Shown one piece after another: positions 1 through 3,968 of a DNA stretch of 7,773 bases. Each line of letters opens with the position of its first letter. Positions within the stretch are counted from its first letter, which is position 1. The DNA is from Pseudolabrys sp. (GTDB lineage Bacteria; Pseudomonadota; Alphaproteobacteria; Rhizobiales; Xanthobacteraceae). The stretch lies in assembly GCA_026125925.1 (NCBI GenBank), contig JAHCKF010000152.1, positions 1-7,773 of the forward strand, read 5' to 3'. The notes beneath the pieces are model-generated. The model saw only the letters and a program-made list of their open reading frames with translations, had not been told where the DNA came from and did no database searches. The position numbers and the translations under genes were made by a program.

Positions 1-1
1 C

Positions 2-916
2 GTCAGCATGTGGGGCGGCGCCGCGACCGTCGCCGTCGCTGCCGCCATCCTGATCACCCAGACCGATATCGGCGCCGGCCGGCTCGTGACCGCGCTGTCG
101 CAGCCGAAACCCGCGCCGGAGCAGGTCGAGGCCAACGACGACCTGCTCAAGAAAGTCGAGGCCCAGCGCGTCGAGGAAAACCGCCGCCTGGAAGCGCGCA
201 TCCGCGAGCTGATCGCGGACCGCGACCGGCTCAATCAGCGCCTCGCCTCGCTGGAGCAGAACTTCACCGACATCACCGGCACCATCAAACGTGACCTGGC
301 GATCGTTGCCGCGACCGGGCCGAGCGCCAAGCCGGTGCCGGAGGCGCGCACCGCGGCTCCGGTGCTGTCGCCGCCGCCGACGGCAGCGCCAAGCGAGCCC
401 CAGCCAAAGGCCGAAGAAGCCAAGGTTGAGCCAAAGATTGAGCCGAAGATTGAGCCAAAGCCCGAGGCCAAAGTTGAAACCAAGGTCGAGGCCAAGGTCG
501 AGACCAAGCCCGACGTAAAGCCGGAGACTGCCAAGCCTGCCGCCGCCGAGACGTCCGCTGCCACTGCCGCGGTGCCGATGCCGCCGGCCCGCGTCGCCAC
601 CCTGACGCCGCAGACCAGCGAGGCCGCGCCCGAGACTTCGCGCAAGCCGCTGATCGCCGTCGAGATCGGCGGCGCGCGGAGCATGGAGATCCTTAATGCG
701 CGCTGGGCCGCCGTGAAGGCGAATTTCGGTCCGCTGATCGAGGGCCTGAGCCCGCTGGTGCGCCACGACAACCGGCCGGGCATCGTGCCCTACCGGCTGA
801 TCGTCGGCCCGCTGCCGAACGGCGCCGCTGCGGCCGAACTGTGCAACCGGCTGCACGCCTCGAAGGTCGCCTGCCGTACCACGACTTTCACCGGCGACAA
901 GTTCGCCCAGCAATAG
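2..916 (+). CDS. Membrane-anchored coiled-coil protein with C-terminal SPOR-like domain (5' end probably outside window)
   Basis: The reading frame is open to the window edge. The first ATG (position 8) falls directly at a hydrophobic segment, so the true start is probably upstream and the entry is best read as 5'-partial. Numbered from that Met, residues about 3-18 form one membrane anchor and 38-95 a charged, heptad-like coiled coil. Residues 105-215 are an Ala/Pro/Lys/Glu-rich linker containing nine tandem tetrapeptides. Residues about 217-296 form a compact C-terminal domain with the pattern VEIGGA...YRLIVGPL...AAELCNRL, which resembles SPOR domains. SPOR domains bind denuded peptidoglycan, and the anchor-linker-domain layout is typical of them. 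Cys279 and Cys289 could form a disulfide if the domain is periplasmic. A role at the cell wall or septum is inference. I do not recognise a specific gene. The stop is TAG at 914-916. Confidence 0.75.
   Translation, partial: VSMWGGAATVAVAAAILITQTDIGAGRLVTALSQPKPAPEQVEANDDLLKKVEAQRVEENRRLEARIRELIADRDRLNQRLASLEQNFTDITGTIKRDLAIVAATGPSAKPVPEARTAAPVLSPPPTAAPSEPQPKAEEAKVEPKIEPKIEPKPEAKVETKVEAKVETKPDVKPETAKPAAAETSAATAAVPMPPARVATLTPQTSEAAPETSRKPLIAVEIGGARSMEILNARWAAVKANFGPLIEGLSPLVRHDNRPGIVPYRLIVGPLPNGAAAAELCNRLHASKVACRTTTFTGDKFAQQ
422..529 (+). repeat. 12-bp tandem coding repeat encoding nine K-x-E/D-x tetrapeptides
   Basis: Nine consecutive four-codon units lie in the linker of the SPOR-like protein (residues 139-174): KVEP, KIEP, KIEP, KPEA, KVET, KVEA, KVET, KPDV, KPET. 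Every unit starts with Lys and has an acidic residue at position 3. Several units are nearly identical at DNA level (AAG GTY GAG plus one codon), which points to expansion by slippage or unequal recombination. Such alternating-charge, Pro-containing repeats usually make an extended periplasmic spacer. Confidence 0.85.
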
Positions 917-934
917 CGAATTGCCCGGAAGGCG

Positions 935-958
935 GCGTGGCGGCATAGTCCGCCGCGC
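935..958 (+). other. Intergenic hairpin after the SPOR-like gene
   Basis: A 9-bp stem (935-943 with 950-958, including one G-T pair) closes a six-base loop (CATAGT), starting 19 bases after the stop of the SPOR-like gene. It is GC-rich but has no following T tract, so it is not a standard intrinsic terminator. It could be a weak or Rho-assisted terminator or an mRNA 3'-end stabiliser. It lies within the 66-base gap before the next gene. Confidence 0.5.
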
Positions 959-982
959 AAAGATCGCCTCCTGGACCGCCCG

Positions 983-1372
983 ATGGAACCCGGATCGAAC
1001 CGCCTCTTCCTGCCCAGCGCCCGACAGACCAACATTCTCCTGATTGTCGGTTTTGGCGCGCTGGGCTATGCGCTCTACGTCCGATATCTCGGCATCGAGC
1101 AATCGGGCGTCGGGCTGGCCTGCAACGCCGGGCTCGACACCTGGATGTGCCTGCAGCGCAAGGTCTGGGCGGCGCTGTTCGACCGCGCCATCATCGGCTG
1201 GGCAGCCGTGATCGTCGCCCTGGTCAACCTGATGCGGCCGACGCTCGTCGTTTTCGGCTTCGGCCTGGCAATCGCCTGCGTCGGCGTCGTGCTCTACAAC
1301 GTCATGCTGTCGGCTTTGGCGATCGGGCTGTTGCTGCTCAGCTTTGCGCGCCGCGCACCCGAGCCAGACTGA
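983..1372 (+). CDS. Small four-TM inner-membrane protein of unknown function
   Basis: A 129-residue protein that is mostly hydrophobic. Likely membrane segments are residues 18-36, 68-84, 87-107 and 108-122. A loop of about 30 residues lies between the first and second segments and contains Cys47 and Cys56. A paired-Cys loop after TM1 recalls DsbB/VKOR-type membrane oxidoreductases, but no CxxC active-site pair is present (the only other Cys is Cys99 in TM3), so I do not assign that function. The start ATG at 983 has no strong Shine-Dalgarno sequence; CTGGA 11 bases upstream is the best candidate. It lies 66 bases after the SPOR-like gene on the same strand and may be co-transcribed with it. 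Its last 35 bases overlap the 3' end of the convergent ndvC-like gene. It looks like a conserved hypothetical protein; no role can be stated. Confidence 0.72.
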   Translation: MEPGSNRLFLPSARQTNILLIVGFGALGYALYVRYLGIEQSGVGLACNAGLDTWMCLQRKVWAALFDRAIIGWAAVIVALVNLMRPTLVVFGFGLAIACVGVVLYNVMLSALAIGLLLLSFARRAPEPD

Positions 1373-2933
1373 GCGCGAACAAGGCGAACAAGGCGCACAG
1401 CCACAGCGACTGCCAGTTCGCGACGCCCTCGTTGAAGCCGATATAGACCGCCGAGGCCGCCAGGATCAGCGCCCCGCCGGTCTCCGCGACGCCGCGCTCG
1501 CCCATGGGCCTCGGCGTGAAGACGCTGTGCACGAAGAACGGCGCGACCGCCGCCGTCAGCGGCGCGAACGGGAAATCGCGGTAGCGCGGGTCGAACACCA
1601 GGCCGAGCGCCGTCACGATGGCGAGCAGCAAGGTCGCGATGGTGACGAGACCGACCGCCAGGGCGACCGGGTCGCGGGTTCGTTCGTCGGCTGGGCCGAG
1701 CACGCGCGACAGCGGCGGCACGGCGACGCCGCGCATCGTCGCCGCGCTCAGCGCCAGCGGTGAGCAGACGGCGACCGCCGCCAGCCCCAACAACCGTACC
1801 CAGCCCCCCGCGCCGATGCTCTCGACCGGAACGCTGGCGATCGTCATGCCGATGGTCAGGCCGCCGGCCAGCGCGTTCAGCGATACGACCGGCCACAGCC
1901 AGGCTGGCGTCTGCGGCCGGCTCGCCCAGAAGGCGATGCCGAATATCACAAGCGCGAAGATGATCCCGGTACCCGCCTGCAATTTCCAATCCGGATAATT
2001 GGATACCGGAGCGCCCCAGACGAACTTCATCTGGCGGTGCTGGGCGTCGAACAGCCCCCAATAGCCGCCGACCACCCCTTCCTGGGCGCGCTTCCAGGTG
2101 GCGTCATAGGCCTCGATGACGTTGACCCGGTAGTTCTCGCGGGCCGCCAGCGCCAGCACATCCTGGATGACCTCGGCCTGATTGGCCGGCGACGGCAGCG
2201 CGCCCTCGCGCATGCGGCCCTGGCTCGGCCAGCCGACCTCGCCGATGATCACGTCCTTCGGCGCGAAGGTCGCGGCAACGCGCTTACGGATGGCGTCGAC
2301 ATGAGCGGCCGCCTGCCGCGCCGGGATCGGGAAGTCCTCCCAATACGGCAGGATATGGATGGTAATGAAATCCACCGCTGACGCGACTTCCGGGCTGCGT
2401 AGCCAGAACTCCCAAACGTCGGCATAAGTCACCGGCACCTTGGCCCGGGCTTTGACGTCGCGGATCAGCGCCGCCAGATCGGGCGCGGAAATGTCGCCCC
2501 TGAGCAGCGCCTCGTTGCCGACGATGATGGCCCGCACCGTCTCCGGGTAGCGTTCGGCGAGCGCGAGCGCACCGTCGATCTGGATCCGGGTCTTGACCGG
2601 ATCGTTCGATACCCACGCCCCTTGCAGCACCTGCATGCCGTAACGCTTGGCGATCGGGACGACCTGGTCGAGGCCCTGATCGGTCGCATAGACCCGGACG
2701 CAGCCGGTCATCTGCGACAGTTGTGCGATATCGGCTTCGATCTGGGCCGCCGGGATGACGATGGTCGGGTCGTGCGGCGTCTGACTGCCCTGGAAGGGGG
2801 CATAGGAGAGGCACCAGAGCTTCTCGCCCGGCTTCAACGGCGCGTTCGGCATCGGGATCGGCGTGCCGAGCCAGGCCCAGACCGCGGCAATCACGGCCAG
2901 CGTTACGGCAATACAGATCAGAGCAAGGCGCAT
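1338..2933 (-). CDS. ndvC: NdvC-like GH17 membrane protein, beta-(1,6)-glucan branch of cyclic glucan synthesis
   Basis: A 531-residue protein. Residues 4-22 are an N-terminal signal anchor. Residues about 38-315 form a glycoside hydrolase family 17 domain, and residues about 322-524 hold six or seven membrane segments. The GH17 hallmarks are intact: VGNE with the presumed acid/base Glu141, HILPYWE near 193-199, and GEVGWPS with the presumed nucleophile Glu232. The motifs SYAPFQG, VEAYDATWK and YWGLF are shared with the NdvB-like protein of this window. Length and layout fit Bradyrhizobium NdvC (about 62 kDa), which is known to affect beta-1,6 linkages in cyclic beta-(1,3),(1,6)-glucans. Transglycosylation rather than hydrolysis is the inferred activity. 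The GH17 domain should face the periplasm. The gene diverges from the NdvD-like gene and has a promoter at 2973-3000. It overlaps the 3' end of the convergent small membrane protein. The family is secure; linkage specificity is inferred. Confidence 0.88.
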   Translation of the reverse strand: MRLALICIAVTLAVIAAVWAWLGTPIPMPNAPLKPGEKLWCLSYAPFQGSQTPHDPTIVIPAAQIEADIAQLSQMTGCVRVYATDQGLDQVVPIAKRYGMQVLQGAWVSNDPVKTRIQIDGALALAERYPETVRAIIVGNEALLRGDISAPDLAALIRDVKARAKVPVTYADVWEFWLRSPEVASAVDFITIHILPYWEDFPIPARQAAAHVDAIRKRVAATFAPKDVIIGEVGWPSQGRMREGALPSPANQAEVIQDVLALAARENYRVNVIEAYDATWKRAQEGVVGGYWGLFDAQHRQMKFVWGAPVSNYPDWKLQAGTGIIFALVIFGIAFWASRPQTPAWLWPVVSLNALAGGLTIGMTIASVPVESIGAGGWVRLLGLAAVAVCSPLALSAATMRGVAVPPLSRVLGPADERTRDPVALAVGLVTIATLLLAIVTALGLVFDPRYRDFPFAPLTAAVAPFFVHSVFTPRPMGERGVAETGGALILAASAVYIGFNEGVANWQSLWLCALFALFALSLARVRGAQS

Positions 2934-2972
2934 GGAGAGGTCCGTCCGGGGCGAATGCAGGCGGCGTTAACG

Positions 2973-3000
2973 CTTATAGCCCGTCACGGACGCCTGCCAA
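2973..3000 (-). promoter_or_regulatory. Candidate sigma70-type promoter for ndvC
   Basis: On the minus strand, TTGGCA (3000-2995) and TATAAG (2978-2973) are separated by 16 bases. Both hexamers are close to the housekeeping consensus. The predicted transcription start near 2966 leaves a leader of about 33 bases before the ATG at 2933. The ribosome-binding site is weak (GGAC). This is the best promoter-like match in the divergent region. Confidence 0.5.
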
Positions 3001-3018
3001 GCCGCCCGGCGACTGCAA

Positions 3019-3055
3019 GCCTCAGAAGCACTGGACAAATGTCCGGGTCTGAGGC
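3019..3055. repeat. Two-part inverted repeat (hairpin) in the ndvC/ndvD-like intergenic region
   Basis: The outer arms GCCTCAG (3019-3025) and CTGAGGC (3049-3055) pair perfectly over 7 bp. Inside them, CTGGACA (3031-3037) pairs with TGTCCGG (3040-3046), allowing one G-T pair, around a two-base AA centre. A small asymmetric internal loop separates the two stems. At DNA level the inner GGACA-AA-TGTCC is an operator-like dyad; as RNA the whole would be a long hairpin. There is no T tract, so it is not an intrinsic terminator. Confidence 0.5.
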
Positions 3056-3261
3056 CAAGTTTCGCCCGCGCAAATTCGGATGCCCGGTCGGGCACCTGAC
3101 ATTGCGCCTGGGGGATGAGGAACGCTGGGCCGGGGGGCCCAATGGGCTTCGGCTATTCAGCACGGGTTCAGCTTAGACGCCGCATAAGCGTCTCAATCCG
3201 CCTTCACAGGAAGCTGACCAGGGATTAGCGCGTCAACAATATCGTCGGGAACCAACCGTCC

Positions 3262-3762
3262 ATGACTTCGCTGCGTCTGCTTGCTGCCACGCTTTGCGTG
3301 GTGTCCATGTGCGCGTCTACGTCCGCCGCGCTGGCTCAAAGCGGCGGCGCCAAGCCGGCGGAGCCGCAGAAGCCGGCGGCCGCCGCACCGGCTGACGCCA
3401 CGGCCAAGGAAGGCCAGAAGAAAATCGACGAAATCGCCGAAGCCAGCCGGGTTCTGACCGGCGCGGCCGGTAATCCCGAATGCGTCTGGCTCGGCCGCCG
3501 GGTCGTCAGCCTGTTGTGGCGGGACGACCTCGATACCGCCTTCCGTCACCTCGACCTCTACGATCGCTTCGGCTGCCCGAGCGCCCACATCCAGGCGACC
3601 TTCCGCTGCATCGTCCGCCAGGGAAATATCGATCCGAAGGCCCCGGAAACGCTCAATGGCCGGGTCCACGCCTGCTGGCTCAATCCTGGCCTACCGCCGA
3701 CGCCGGCGGCGGCCTCGGCGGAGCCCAATACGCAAAATCCTGACGGAACGACTACGCGCTGA
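3262..3762 (+). CDS. Small secreted four-cysteine protein, probable NdvD-type beta-1,3/beta-1,6-glucan biosynthesis accessory protein
   Basis: A 166-residue protein. Residues 1-25 are a Sec signal peptide with a likely signal peptidase I site after Ala-Leu-Ala (cleavage 25/26). Residues 27-50 are a low-complexity Ala/Pro/Lys stretch. Residues 51-142 form a compact domain with four cysteines (Cys74, Cys105, Cys116, Cys138), enough for two periplasmic disulfides. The tail (143-166) is Pro/Thr-rich. Recognisable blocks are NPECVWLGRRVVSLLWR, HLDLYDRFGCP and HACWLNP. The gene lies between the ndvC-like and ndvB-like genes. In Bradyrhizobium the gene in that interval is ndvD (26.4 kDa, one predicted membrane segment), needed for glucan synthesis in vivo but not in membrane preparations. 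This protein is shorter (about 17.5 kDa), so equivalence rests on position and general character. A chaperone or glucan-handling role is inference. ATG 3262 places the signal peptide correctly; the Shine-Dalgarno is weak. Confidence 0.75.
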   Translation: MTSLRLLAATLCVVSMCASTSAALAQSGGAKPAEPQKPAAAAPADATAKEGQKKIDEIAEASRVLTGAAGNPECVWLGRRVVSLLWRDDLDTAFRHLDLYDRFGCPSAHIQATFRCIVRQGNIDPKAPETLNGRVHACWLNPGLPPTPAAASAEPNTQNPDGTTTR

Positions 3763-3855
3763 CCGCGTTGGCGGTGGGGCAAAATAAACTAGAACCCCTC
3801 GTCAAACACACGCGCGCCATCTGGCCGTCTTGGATTTGCCATGACCAGTATCTAC

Positions 3856-3885
3856 TTGAAAACGCGCCTGAAGCTACGATATGCT
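3856..3885 (+). promoter_or_regulatory. Candidate promoter for ndvB
   Basis: TTGAAA (3856-3861) and TATGCT (3880-3885) are separated by 18 bases, a reasonable sigma70-type match. It would start transcription near 3892 and give a leader of about 75 bases before the ATG at 3969. The -10 overlaps the dyad ATGCTG-CGGTA-CAGCAT (3881-3897), a possible operator. The match is moderate and other starts are possible. Confidence 0.35.
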
Positions 3886-3897
3886 GCGGTACAGCAT
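3881..3897. promoter_or_regulatory. Dyad (possible operator) overlapping the ndvB -10 element
   Basis: ATGCTG and CAGCAT are perfect 6-bp inverted arms around the five-base centre CGGTA. The position, on the candidate -10 and start site, is where a repressor would bind. No regulator is identified from the sequence. Confidence 0.35.
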
Positions 3898-3905
3898 GAA
3901 AGGTC

Positions 3906-3939
3906 CCGGCCGAACTTAGGGGACGAGTTCGTCGGCCGG
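3906..3939 (+). promoter_or_regulatory. 5'-UTR hairpin upstream of ndvB
   Basis: CCGGCC (3906-3911) pairs with GGCCGG (3934-3939), and GAAC (3912-3915) pairs with GTTC (3927-3930). A three-base bulge (3931-3933) lies on the right arm, and the loop is 11 bases. The 10-bp stem ends about 29 bases before the ATG at 3969. It could affect mRNA stability or translation. It does not match a riboswitch class I know. Confidence 0.45.
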
Positions 3940-3968
3940 TCATCCAGCCCCACTTGGTTGTAAAGTCT

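Larger units (their letters stand above)
2934..3261. other. Divergent intergenic region between ndvC and the NdvD-like gene, rich in inverted repeats
   Basis: These 328 bases hold no credible gene. They carry the ndvC promoter candidate near one end and, by inference, the promoter of the NdvD-like gene near the other, where I find no clear -35/-10 pair. At least four hairpin-capable sequences lie in the middle: a two-part stem at 3019-3055, TGCCCG-GT-CGGGCA at 3081-3094, TGGGCC-GGGG-GGCCCA at 3126-3141, and AGACGC/GCGTCT at 3175-3193. They may be regulator sites, a small repeat element, or chance in GC-rich DNA. Confidence 0.6.

Noticed and set aside
235..783. Minus-strand open frame of 182 codons opposite the SPOR-like gene
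   Set aside because: Its repetitive Ser/Gly/Thr composition is the complement of the Lys/Glu/Pro linker repeats, and it has no ribosome-binding site or domain.
983..1372. DsbB/VKOR-type oxidoreductase assignment for the small membrane protein
   Set aside because: The paired loop cysteines are suggestive, but the essential CxxC pair and quinone-binding features are absent.
1294..2061. Minus-strand open frame of 255 codons overlapping ndvC
   Set aside because: It is another frame of the ndvC membrane domain. The translation is Arg/Gly/Ala-rich and lacks hydrophobic segments or motifs.
2622..3176. Plus-strand frame running from antisense ndvC through the divergent intergenic region
   Set aside because: More than half of it is antisense to the ndvC signal anchor and GH17 domain, it covers the ndvC promoter, and the translation shows no recognisable pattern.
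3762..3775. Possible terminator (ACCGC-GTTG-GCGGT) right after the NdvD-like gene
   Set aside because: The stem is only 5 bp and is followed by GGGGCAAAATAAAC rather than a T tract, so I do not call it a terminator.
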